A stretch of 64,000 bases of DNA from Stutzerimonas kunmingensis (GTDB taxonomy: Bacteria; Pseudomonadota; Gammaproteobacteria; Pseudomonadales; Pseudomonadaceae), in the NCBI RefSeq assembly GCF_900114065.1, contig NZ_FORS01000002.1, positions 434,001 through 498,000 on the forward strand, in the 5' to 3' direction. A program made the position numbers and the translations under genes. This document shows, one piece after another, positions 42,306 through 50,953 of this stretch. The notes beneath the pieces are model-generated. The model made no database searches and was not told where the DNA came from. It worked only from the letters and a program-made list of their open reading frames with translations. Position 1 is the stretch's first letter. Every line of letters begins with the position of its first letter.

Positions 42306-42682
42306 TGCTTGGCTTCCGTAGTCGTCGGCGATGGCGAGGCGGCCCGCTCGGTGCGGTAGTCGCCGGCCAGTTCGGAGGGGTCGCGCGGCTGGGCACGCGA
42401 CGGTGTGAGATGGGCCTGGATGCCGGCGCGCACGCGCGCCAGGTCAGCCAGCAGCCGCGGGTAATCGAAGTGGTAGCGCTCGCCCGGCTGGATGGGGGCA
42501 CGCGCGGCGCTGTCGGCTACGGTGCGCTCCAGCGCATCGAGCTGGCGCAGCGCGGCGACCAGCTCCTGGCGCTGTGCGGGGGACTCGGCCAACGCCATCG
42601 GGGACTGACCCAGCAGCAGGGCCGTCACGAGAAAAATGGGCACGCCGCGATGCGCGGCGCGCTGCCAGACCGGAGCCAACAT
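42302..42682 (-). CDS. ICE RAQPRD-family protein
   Basis: 126 aa exported protein of the RAQPRD (TIGR01690) family. A signal peptide (VPIFLVTALLLGQSPMALAE) precedes a helical mature part that contains the diagnostic motif RAQPRD near residue 101 (LTPSRAQPRDPSELAGDYRT). It begins the downstream part of the transfer block. In related elements it follows TIGR03747 closely; here a 14.5-kb island of defence-type genes separates the two. Confidence 0.86.
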   Translation of the reverse strand: MLAPVWQRAAHRGVPIFLVTALLLGQSPMALAESPAQRQELVAALRQLDALERTVADSAARAPIQPGERYHFDYPRLLADLARVRAGIQAHLTPSRAQPRDPSELAGDYRTERAASPSPTTTEAKQ

Positions 42683-42889
42683 CGCGCCATTCCTGTGTGA
42701 TCAGCAATGGCTTGATCGTGGAGATCAGGGCGACTTCATGCTGCAAACAATAGGAACTGCGCGGTAACCGGGTTATCGAGAGCTTCGAAACTCGCCAACT
42801 GAATAGTGGCCTGCAACAAGTGTTCGTTAGTAGAATTGAGCAGACTTGGCAAACTAAGGCTATGAAAGACCAACCGAGAAGGTTTGCAG

Positions 42890-43087
42890 ATGACTGATGC
42901 CGAAAACGAAATCCTCACACTTGAAGAGGTGGCGGTTTACCTCAAAGCAGGAAAAAGGACGGTCTATCGCCTGGCTCAAAAGGGAGAGATTCCCGCGTTC
43001 AAGCTGGGGGGAACCTGGCGCTTCTGTCGTTCTGATCTTGAGCGCTGGATTGCCGAAAGCACCAACAAGCAGAAGCCGGGGGCTTGA
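42890..43087 (+). CDS. Excisionase-type helix-turn-helix protein, first gene of the defence-type island
   Basis: 65 aa DNA-binding protein of the HTH_17 / excisionase (MerR-like winged helix) class: LTLEEVAVYLKAGKRTVYRL with the wing AFKLGGTWRFCRSDLERWIA. The ATG at 42890 has GAGAAGG 7 nt upstream. It overlaps or abuts the helicase gene, so it is probably the operon's own regulator rather than a recombination directionality factor; no integrase is near. The 207-bp gap before it shows no strong promoter, only a TTGAGC...TATGAA pair with an unusual 19-bp spacer at 42836-42866. Confidence 0.8.
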   Translation: MTDAENEILTLEEVAVYLKAGKRTVYRLAQKGEIPAFKLGGTWRFCRSDLERWIAESTNKQKPGA

Positions 43088-43149
43088 GTGAGTTTTTGCC
43101 ACACTTGCCACCACATCAAGTCCGGGACAGGACAAGGGGAGAATCACCG

Positions 43150-46062
43150 TTGACGACGCAGCAACCTTTGACGCCGTATCAAAGCCAGTACGTCGCGTGG
43201 CTGCTCACCCGTCGCGCGGCGGGCGACACCGTTGAATCGCTGGCCTCGACACTGGTCGATTCGCAGGTCGATCTCAACCCGCATCAGGTTGACGCCGCCC
43301 TTTTTGCCTGCCGCAACCCGCTTTCGCGTGGCGTCATACTGGCCGACGAAGTGGGTCTTGGCAAAACCATCGAGGCAGGCTTGGTGATTTCACAGCGCTG
43401 GGCGGAGAGACGGCGCAAGGTGCTCATCATCGTCCCGGCCAACTTGCGCAAACAGTGGCATCAGGAGTTGCAGGACAAGTTCAGCCTGCAAGGGCTGATC
43501 CTCGAAGCCAAGAGCTACAACGCCATCCGCAAGCAGGAGCGGAAAAACCCGTTTCTGATGTCCTCCGGCCCGATCATCTGCTCCTACCAGTTCGCCAAGG
43601 CGAAGGCCAAGGACATCAAGGAGATCGAGTGGGACTTGGTCGTCTTGGACGAGGCCCATCGCCTGCGCAACGTCTACAAGACCAGCAACGTCATCGCCAA
43701 GACGTTGAAAGACGCAATGGCGCACGTCCATTCCAAGGTGCTGCTCACTGCCACGCCTTTGCAGAACTCGCTGGTCGAACTCTATGGTCTCGTCAGCATC
43801 ATCGATGATCGTGTATTCGGCGACCTCGACAGCTTCCGCGCGCAATTCACCTCCAGCGGGCGCGATCAAGCCTTCGGAGCATTGCGCGAACGGCTGGCCA
43901 CCGTCTGCAAACGCACCCTGCGCAAGCAGGTGCAGCCTTACGTCTCCTACACGGCGCGCAAGGCCATCGTGCAGGAATTCACCCCGTCAAACGAGGAGCA
44001 GGAACTGTCCCGCCTCGTCGCCGACTACCTGCGCCGCCCCAACCTGCAAGCGCTGCCGCAAAGCCAGCGGCAACTGATCTCCCTCGTCTTGTGGAAGCTG
44101 CTGGCGTCCAGCACGCACGCCATTGCGGGCGCGCTGGAAACGATGGCCAAGCGCCTGCAAGGCGTGCTCGATGCATCGCCGGTGGTCGATCTGACGGACG
44201 AGCTGGACGAAGACTACGAGTCGCTCGATGAGGTTGCTGACGAAAGCGGCGCCGAGGAGTTCGCCGACGGCGAGGACGACCCGGCAGCGGATGCTGCCGG
44301 GCCTAGCCAAGAGGAGCGCACCGCCATCTCCAACGAGATCGACGAGCTGCGCCACTTCAAAACGCTGGCCACCAGCATCCGCGACAACGCCAAAGGCAAG
44401 GCGCTACTCACCGCCTTGGACAAAGCATTCGCCGAACTGAATCGGCTGGTCGCGGCCAAGAAGGCCATCATCTTCACCGAATCCAGGCGCACGCAGGATT
44501 ACCTACTGAGCCTGCTGGCGGACACGTCCTACGGCGACGGCATCGTCCTCTTCAACGGCACCAACAGCGACGCCCGCGCGCAGGCCATCTACAAGGACTG
44601 GATCAAACGCCACGAAGGCACTGACCACATCACCGGCTCCAAGACCGCCGACACGCGCGCCGCACTGGTCGAGCACTTCAAGGAACGCGGCACGGTGATG
44701 ATTGCCACCGAAGCGGGCGCGGAAGGCATCAACCTGCAGTTCTGCTCACTGGTCATCAACTACGACCTGCCGTGGAACCCGCAGCGCATTGAGCAGCGCA
44801 TTGGGCGCTGCCACCGCTATGGGCAGAAGCACGACGTGGTAGTGGTCAACTTTGTGGATCGCAGCAACGAGGCCGACGCCCGCGTGTACGAACTGCTGGA
44901 GCAGAAATTCCAACTGTTCGACGGCGTGTTCGGGGCCAGCGATGAAGTGCTCGGCACGATTGGCTCCGGCGTGGACTTTGAACGCCGCATCGCTGACATC
45001 TACCAGAACTGCCGCAACCCGAGCGAAATCAAGGCCAGCTTCGAACAGCTCCAACTTGACCTCTCCGGCGAGATCAGCGAAGCGATGGTCAAGACCCGGC
45101 AGATTTTGCTGGAGAACTTCGACGAGGAAGTGCAGGACAAACTCCGCGTCCGCGCCGAGGACAGCCGCAGCGCCCGCAGCCGCTTCGAGCGGATGCTGAT
45201 GGACTTGAGTCGGGCAGAGTTGGGCGATTGCGCCAGCTTCGATGACGACGGCTTTCACCTGCGGCGCGCGCCGGATGGCATCGAAGGCAGCGGCATTGAA
45301 GGCATCGAACTGGGGCGCTATGAACTGCCACGCCGCTCCGGCGACGCGCACCTGTACCGCATCAATCATCCGCTGGCGCTGTGGATCGCGCAGCAGGCCA
45401 AGACCCGCCCGCTCGGCGGGGCCAAGCTGGTGTTCGACTACGACGGCTACGGCAGCAAGGTCAGCACCCTGGAGCCGTATCGCGGCAAGGCTGGTTGGCT
45501 CACGCTCAAGCTGCTTGTCGTCGAAGCCCTGGGCAATCAGGAGCAGCATCTCTTGGTTGCAGCCACCACCACTGACGGTGTGTCGCTGGACGAAGAAGAC
45601 CCGGAGAAGCTGCTGCGTCTGCCCGCGACCACGCAGGCAGCGAGCCTGTTCAATAACGCAGGCGATGCCACGCTGGTAGCCAACGTGGCAACGCGCAAGA
45701 CGGAGCTGCTGCGCGACATCAACCAACGCAACCTTGGCTACTTCGAGCAGGAAGTGCAGAAGTTGGACGCCTGGGCCGATGACCTGAAACTCGGCCTTGA
45801 GCAAGAAATCAAGGAGATCGACCGCGAGATCAAGGAAGTTCGCCGCACGGCAGCCACCTCGCCCACGCTGGAAGAAAAACTGTCATGGCAGAAGAAGCAG
45901 CGCGAACTGGAAGGCAAGCGCAGCAAGCTGCGGCGGGAACTGTTCAATCGGCAGGATGAGGTCGAAGCGCAGCGCAACGACTTGATCAGTCAGTTGGAGG
46001 TGCAGCTCCATCAACGGGTGGAAGAGCGCACGCTGTTCACTATCGAGTGGGGGCTGACATGA
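43150..46062 (+). CDS. SNF2/RapA-type DEAH-box helicase with C-terminal coiled coil
   Basis: About 970 aa superfamily-2 ATPase. Walker A is ILADEVGLGKTIEAGL (about residues 64-79), the DEAH box is LVVLDEAHRLRN (167-170), and motif VI is RIEQRIGRCHRYGQ (about 545). The lineage resembles RapA/HepA and the DrmD type. A strongly acidic insertion (LTDELDEDYESLDEVADESG and following) splits the two helicase lobes. The C-terminus is a long coiled coil (EQEIKEIDREIKEVRRTAAT...). Start choice: TTG at 43150 has AGGGGAG 7 nt upstream; an earlier TTG at 43084 would overlap the HTH gene by 4 nt. It may remodel or track along DNA for the downstream nuclease and methylase genes; this is inferred. Confidence 0.88.
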   Translation: MTTQQPLTPYQSQYVAWLLTRRAAGDTVESLASTLVDSQVDLNPHQVDAALFACRNPLSRGVILADEVGLGKTIEAGLVISQRWAERRRKVLIIVPANLRKQWHQELQDKFSLQGLILEAKSYNAIRKQERKNPFLMSSGPIICSYQFAKAKAKDIKEIEWDLVVLDEAHRLRNVYKTSNVIAKTLKDAMAHVHSKVLLTATPLQNSLVELYGLVSIIDDRVFGDLDSFRAQFTSSGRDQAFGALRERLATVCKRTLRKQVQPYVSYTARKAIVQEFTPSNEEQELSRLVADYLRRPNLQALPQSQRQLISLVLWKLLASSTHAIAGALETMAKRLQGVLDASPVVDLTDELDEDYESLDEVADESGAEEFADGEDDPAADAAGPSQEERTAISNEIDELRHFKTLATSIRDNAKGKALLTALDKAFAELNRLVAAKKAIIFTESRRTQDYLLSLLADTSYGDGIVLFNGTNSDARAQAIYKDWIKRHEGTDHITGSKTADTRAALVEHFKERGTVMIATEAGAEGINLQFCSLVINYDLPWNPQRIEQRIGRCHRYGQKHDVVVVNFVDRSNEADARVYELLEQKFQLFDGVFGASDEVLGTIGSGVDFERRIADIYQNCRNPSEIKASFEQLQLDLSGEISEAMVKTRQILLENFDEEVQDKLRVRAEDSRSARSRFERMLMDLSRAELGDCASFDDDGFHLRRAPDGIEGSGIEGIELGRYELPRRSGDAHLYRINHPLALWIAQQAKTRPLGGAKLVFDYDGYGSKVSTLEPYRGKAGWLTLKLLVVEALGNQEQHLLVAATTTDGVSLDEEDPEKLLRLPATTQAASLFNNAGDATLVANVATRKTELLRDINQRNLGYFEQEVQKLDAWADDLKLGLEQEIKEIDREIKEVRRTAATSPTLEEKLSWQKKQRELEGKRSKLRRELFNRQDEVEAQRNDLISQLEVQLHQRVEERTLFTIEWGLT

Positions 46063-49000
46063 TGACAAAAAGAGATATTTCTCGGGGTGCAATTTGGCGG
46101 CAGTGGGATCTGCATGTCCATACACCAGCATCGTTTCATTGGTCGGGAGATAGGTTCGATGTCGATCTCTCTTCTGCAAAGAGCAAGAAGCTGGTCGATG
46201 AAATGATCGAAGCCATGAACAAGGCAGAACCGGCTGTGTTCGCGATCATGGATTACTGGACCTTTGACGGCTGGCTTGCACTACGAAAGCGCCTCAAGGA
46301 CGAGGACGCCCCCGTCCTGAAAAAAACCGTCCTTCCAGGGATCGAACTTCGGCTTGCCGCGCCAATGAAGGGGCGACTGAATGCACACGTACTGTTCTCG
46401 AACGAGGTCGATGAACAGGTGCTCAGGGATTTCATATCTGCCTTGCGCATTGAGTTAGTGGACAGGCCACTTTCCGAGCCTGCGTTGAGAGAGCTTGCCA
46501 GGAAGGTCGGCGAGGACAAGTTGAAGCATCACGGCTTCAAAAAGGCCGATGTAGATGCTTCCGACGAGAAGGCTCTGCTTGCTGGGGCGGTGATTGCGGA
46601 GATCAACGCTGACTCATACAGGGAAGCGATTCGGAAGGTCCCGAACGAGCACGCGATTGGCCTTATGCCGTTTGATACGAATGACGGACTGGCCGAGGTT
46701 GGGTGGCAAGAGCACTACGCCTATGCCATGAACCTCTTTCAAACTTCTCCGATCTTCGAGACACGAGACACCGACCTGCGTGGCGCATTTGTTGGCGAGC
46801 AGACAGCCGGCAACGCCAAGTGGTTCAAGAATTTTCAAGCAGGTCTGAATAATATTCCGCGCTTGGCAGTCTCAGGAAGCGACGCCCACTGCTTCGTTGG
46901 AACACCTGGCGACAACAACAAGCGGGGCTATGGCGACTTCCCCTCCGGGAAAAGGACGTGGATCAAAGCCGACCCGACGTTCCACGGCCTCAAGCAAGCC
47001 ATTCTTGAGCCAGCGAAACGCTCCTTCATTGGTGACAAGCCGCCCAAGGTTCAAGAAGTCGAGTCCAACAAGACCTTCTACATCGAGTCGATCGAGATCA
47101 CCAAAACAGGGGACAAGGCTGGCGTTGGGCGGTGGCTGCATGGCTGTGACATCCTGCTGAACCCCGATCTTGTCGCCGTTATTGGGAACAAGGGAAGTGG
47201 CAAGAGTGCATTGGCGGATGTCATCGCGACGCTCGGCAACTCCAAGCAGTCCAAGCACTTCAGCTTCTTGAAGAGGGATCGCTTTTGGGGCAAGACCGGC
47301 GAGCCCGCTCGCCACTTCACCGGAACGCTAACCTGGCGAGACGAAAGCACCGAGTCCAGGCCGTTGAATGAGTCACCTTCAGAGGAGAAGGCCGAGCTTG
47401 TTCGCTACATCCCGCAGGGCTATTTCGAAGAGCTTTGCAATGAGCACGTATCGGGTAAGTCGAACGCATTTGAGAAAGAGCTGAGGTCAGTGATCTTCTC
47501 CCATGCGAGCGAAGAAATGAGGCTTGGCGCACTCGACTTCGATCAGTTGACCGAGCAGCAGGAGCAATCGCTCAGGAACCGATTGGGTGAATACCGCAAG
47601 GAACTGACATCGACCAACGCAACCATCGTTCGCATCGAGGAGCAGCTTCAACCCATTGAACTGAAAAAACTCACTGATCTGCTCCTGCTGAAGAGCAAGC
47701 AGATCGAGGAACACGACAAGCTGAAGCCTGCGGAGGTTGCGGTGCCGACCGAAGCTATGAGCCCCGAGCAGAAACAAGCGGCTGAAGGCTTGGCGGCAGC
47801 AAGTCAACAGGTGGACGCTGCCAGAAAGCGCAGCCAAGAGATCGCTGGCGAGACCACTGAACTGGCCAAACGTCAAAAGGCCATAGGAAATATTCGTGAG
47901 CAGTTGAGATTGCTGCAACGTGCTTTCGATCAAGCCGAAAAAACCGTCTCCGACGATCTCAATCTTCTTGGCTTCGCTTGGTCCGATCTTGCCGCCATCG
48001 ACATCAAGACCGCCGTTCTGGAAGAAAAATCGACCGAGTTGGCGACGAAGCAAGGCGAGATAAAGATCGAGGCTGAAAAACTGGCGGAAGTCCTCAATTC
48101 CGCCACTGCAACCCAGCAAGGTTTCACCGCAAAGTTGAACGCGCCGCAACAGCAATATGAGGCCTACCAGCGCCAGCTTGCGGAATGGAACACGAAGCGC
48201 GACGAACTCATCGGCTCAATCACCGACCCTGAGACCAAGGTCGGCTTGGAAACCAGAATCGAGCAGATCGAGGAGCTTCCGCAGCAGCTCAAGGTTTTGG
48301 AAGCGAGGCGTTTGCAGTTGTCCGGGGAAATCTTCGATACCCTCGATGCACAGCGGCGTGCACGTGCGGAACTGTTCAAGCCGGTGCAAGACCTGATTCA
48401 GAAAAATGTCCTGATACGCGAGGACTACAGGCTGCAGTTCCAGGCAACGCTGGCGGCATCCGCCGACGCCATCGCCGACCAGTTGTTTGCTCTGATCAAG
48501 CAGACCGCAGGTGACTTTCGCGGGCAGGACGAAGCACCGGCGACCATCAGAAGATTGTTCGATGGCCATGACCTGAACAGCAAGGATGGGGCGCTAGCCT
48601 TCATTGCCTCCTTGCAGGAGAAGGTTTTGGCAGCGGCGAAGGCCTCCGGCTCGGATGCCGGGATATTCAGTTTGCTGAAGAAGGGGCAGCCGGCCGCGGC
48701 CGTCTATGACCTCATCTTTGGCTTGAACTTCCTTGAGCCTCGCTACTCGCTCCTCTTCCAGGACACGCAGATCGAGCAACTGTCCCCTGGTCAACGTGGC
48801 GCGCTCTTGCTGATCTTCTACTTGCTGGTGGACAAGGGAAAAACCCCCATCATTCTTGATCAGCCGGAAGAGAATCTTGACAACGAGACGGTGTTCCGTC
48901 TGCTCGTTCCCGTTCTCTCCGAAGCCAAAAAGCAGCGGCAGATCATCATGGTCACGCACAACCCCAATTTGGCGGTTGTGTGCGACGCCGAACAAATCAT

Positions 49001-49145
49001 CCACGCAAGATTCGACCGCGCATCGGACTCCACTATCCGCTACGAATCGGGAGCCATCGAGAACACGGGGCTGAACGAAGCTGTCGTGACCATCTTGGAG
49101 GGGACGAAACCCGCATTCGAGAACCGCTACGGGAAGTACCACTGA
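46059..49145 (+). CDS. PHP-domain / SMC-like ATPase fusion (TrlF family)
   Basis: 1,028 aa protein. The N-terminal PHP phosphoesterase domain has DLHVHT (17-22) and SGSDAHC (272-278), metal-binding motifs of nucleases and phosphatases of this fold. The C-terminal part is an ABC/SMC-like ATPase: Walker A GNKGSGKSA (376-384), a long coiled coil (about 490-800), signature LSPGQRG (908-914), Walker B IILDQPEENLDN (about 930-941) and MVTHNPN. The fusion suggests DNA-end sensing coupled to cleavage, as in SbcCD/Rad50-like or PHP-ATPase defence proteins. It begins with ATGA overlapping the helicase stop and ends 1 nt before the AIPR gene. Confidence 0.88.
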   Translation: MMTKRDISRGAIWRQWDLHVHTPASFHWSGDRFDVDLSSAKSKKLVDEMIEAMNKAEPAVFAIMDYWTFDGWLALRKRLKDEDAPVLKKTVLPGIELRLAAPMKGRLNAHVLFSNEVDEQVLRDFISALRIELVDRPLSEPALRELARKVGEDKLKHHGFKKADVDASDEKALLAGAVIAEINADSYREAIRKVPNEHAIGLMPFDTNDGLAEVGWQEHYAYAMNLFQTSPIFETRDTDLRGAFVGEQTAGNAKWFKNFQAGLNNIPRLAVSGSDAHCFVGTPGDNNKRGYGDFPSGKRTWIKADPTFHGLKQAILEPAKRSFIGDKPPKVQEVESNKTFYIESIEITKTGDKAGVGRWLHGCDILLNPDLVAVIGNKGSGKSALADVIATLGNSKQSKHFSFLKRDRFWGKTGEPARHFTGTLTWRDESTESRPLNESPSEEKAELVRYIPQGYFEELCNEHVSGKSNAFEKELRSVIFSHASEEMRLGALDFDQLTEQQEQSLRNRLGEYRKELTSTNATIVRIEEQLQPIELKKLTDLLLLKSKQIEEHDKLKPAEVAVPTEAMSPEQKQAAEGLAAASQQVDAARKRSQEIAGETTELAKRQKAIGNIREQLRLLQRAFDQAEKTVSDDLNLLGFAWSDLAAIDIKTAVLEEKSTELATKQGEIKIEAEKLAEVLNSATATQQGFTAKLNAPQQQYEAYQRQLAEWNTKRDELIGSITDPETKVGLETRIEQIEELPQQLKVLEARRLQLSGEIFDTLDAQRRARAELFKPVQDLIQKNVLIREDYRLQFQATLAASADAIADQLFALIKQTAGDFRGQDEAPATIRRLFDGHDLNSKDGALAFIASLQEKVLAAAKASGSDAGIFSLLKKGQPAAAVYDLIFGLNFLEPRYSLLFQDTQIEQLSPGQRGALLLIFYLLVDKGKTPIILDQPEENLDNETVFRLLVPVLSEAKKQRQIIMVTHNPNLAVVCDAEQIIHARFDRASDSTIRYESGAIENTGLNEAVVTILEGTKPAFENRYGKYH

Positions 49146-49146
49146 C

Positions 49147-50943
49147 ATGGCGGCCCTTGAACCACAGCACATGACCGTCCTGAAGAAGATTCTGGCGGAG
49201 CGCTTCGTGCCGTTCCTTCCGCCCCTCCTGGGTGCGGCGAAGCCGGAGGATCAGGCTGCCAAGCAGCTCTCGCGTGCCTTCAGCGCCTTCGCCCTGAACA
49301 AGCTGCTCAACATCACGCCAAAGGACGCCGCCGCTTCCGTGGTGGACGATTTCAACGACAAGGGGCTGGATGCGATCCACTACCACGCCCCCACGGAAAC
49401 GCTCTACCTCCTGCAAACCAAGCTGAAGGAATCCGAGCAGTTCAAGCAGGATGAAGCACAATCGTTCTGCACCGGCATCCGGCTGCTGCTGAAGCAGGAT
49501 TTCACCGGGTTCAATGGGAACGTCCACAACCGCAAGGCCGAGATCGAAGGCGCGCTCGATGCGTGCAGTCGCATCAAACTGGTCGTGCCCTACACTGGGG
49601 ACGGTGTGTCGCAGTCGGCCATCGATGCGCTGCAAGTGCTGCTGGACGACGATGATCTCGACGAAGAGCGGCTCGACAAGCAGGTGGACTACTACGCGGC
49701 AGTCGACATCACCCGCGACCTGCTGGCGGAGCAAGCCTATCCGCCGGTTCATACCGACATCGCCTTGCAGAAGCACGCGAAGGTCGAGAACCCGCGCACG
49801 ACGTACTACGGCATCGCCCGTTTGACCGACCTGGTCGCGCTGCACAAGGACAAGGGCAAGGCGCTGTACGAGCGCAACATCCGCTACTTCCTCGGCAGCA
49901 GCCGATCCGACGTCAACAAGGCCATCAAGACGACCCTGCGCGACGATCCCGGCAGCTTCTTCTACCTCAACAACGGCGTGACGGCGGTCTGCGACGAGAT
50001 TGAGTTGAAGGGAAAGAACCCCAGCAGTGGGTTCCGGAAGTTCAAGGTTCGTGGCCTGTCGATCATCAACGGCGCGCAGACGGTCGCGTCCGCCGCCGAG
50101 TTCGTGGCCCAGCATCCAGGCAGCAACATCGACGATGCCAAGGTGATGCTCACCTTGATCAAGGCCCCGGCGGACGGCCCGTTCGGTAAGCGCGTCACCA
50201 AGGCGCGCAACCACCAGAACCCAGTGCAGACAGCGAACTTCGCTTCGCTGGACGAAAACCAGGAGCGGTTGCGGCAAGAAATCGCGCATCTCGGCTTCGC
50301 CTACCACTACCGTCCGGAAGCCTCGGCCACCGGCCTCCAGGCTATTTCGCTCGACGAGGCGCTGCGCGCGCTCGCCTCGCGCCAGGACGATCCGCGCTAC
50401 GCGGTCTGGCTCAAAAGCGAACCGGCGCGGCTGGCCAATCCGGAATCCGCCGAATACCAGGCGCTGTTCCCGGCCACCCTGACCGGCGTGGCCCTGCTCA
50501 ACGCCGTGCTGTGCCACCGGGCCATCCGCACGCTGGTGGTCGACTACGAGCAGAAGGCGGCGGCGCGCAGCCAAGAAAAGCTGATCTACCGCCACGCCAC
50601 TCATGTCATCACGGCTGTGATGATGAAGCGCCTGCGCCAACGCATCGGCGCGGCGACGGTCATGGACGCCGCAGCAATTCCCGGCTTGATCAGCCAGCCG
50701 CTCGACGAGTTGCGGCAGCAGACCTTCGACCTCGGGCGGCAACGCCTGCTCGGCGAGGGGCCACTGGCCTACTTCCGCAATCAGGGCAGCGTCGCCTCGT
50801 TCATGGCCGACCTGATGGAAACGCATTTCGCGCTGACCGCCGATCCAACGCTACCCACTCTGCGCAATATCGATACTGCGGCGGATGCCTATCCGCGCAA
50901 GCGCCTGCTCGACTACTTGTCGGGCAAGGCCCCCCAACTATGA
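49147..50943 (+). CDS. AIPR-family abortive-infection protein with nuclease-like N-terminus
   Basis: 598 aa. The central part matches the AIPR (abortive infection phage resistance) domain: YLNNGVTAVCDEIELKGKNP, VRGLSIINGAQTVASAAEFV, and TKARNHQNPVQTANFASLD. The N-terminus contains a restriction-endonuclease-like site: D68, GLDA (73-76) and LLQTKLK (QTK 90-92), a PD-(D/E)XK variant with Gln before the x-Lys. Such proteins probably cut nucleic acid on infection; no activity can be proved from sequence. It starts 1 nt after the PHP-ATPase stop and is followed by the methylase gene 10 nt later. Confidence 0.85.
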   Translation: MAALEPQHMTVLKKILAERFVPFLPPLLGAAKPEDQAAKQLSRAFSAFALNKLLNITPKDAAASVVDDFNDKGLDAIHYHAPTETLYLLQTKLKESEQFKQDEAQSFCTGIRLLLKQDFTGFNGNVHNRKAEIEGALDACSRIKLVVPYTGDGVSQSAIDALQVLLDDDDLDEERLDKQVDYYAAVDITRDLLAEQAYPPVHTDIALQKHAKVENPRTTYYGIARLTDLVALHKDKGKALYERNIRYFLGSSRSDVNKAIKTTLRDDPGSFFYLNNGVTAVCDEIELKGKNPSSGFRKFKVRGLSIINGAQTVASAAEFVAQHPGSNIDDAKVMLTLIKAPADGPFGKRVTKARNHQNPVQTANFASLDENQERLRQEIAHLGFAYHYRPEASATGLQAISLDEALRALASRQDDPRYAVWLKSEPARLANPESAEYQALFPATLTGVALLNAVLCHRAIRTLVVDYEQKAAARSQEKLIYRHATHVITAVMMKRLRQRIGAATVMDAAAIPGLISQPLDELRQQTFDLGRQRLLGEGPLAYFRNQGSVASFMADLMETHFALTADPTLPTLRNIDTAADAYPRKRLLDYLSGKAPQL

Positions 50944-50953
50944 GAGCGATGCC

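Noticed and set aside
42890-43087. Excisionase-like gene as evidence of an integrated phage or an element end
   Set aside because: No integrase, att repeat or tRNA is near, and the gene abuts the helicase; a regulator of the island is more likely.
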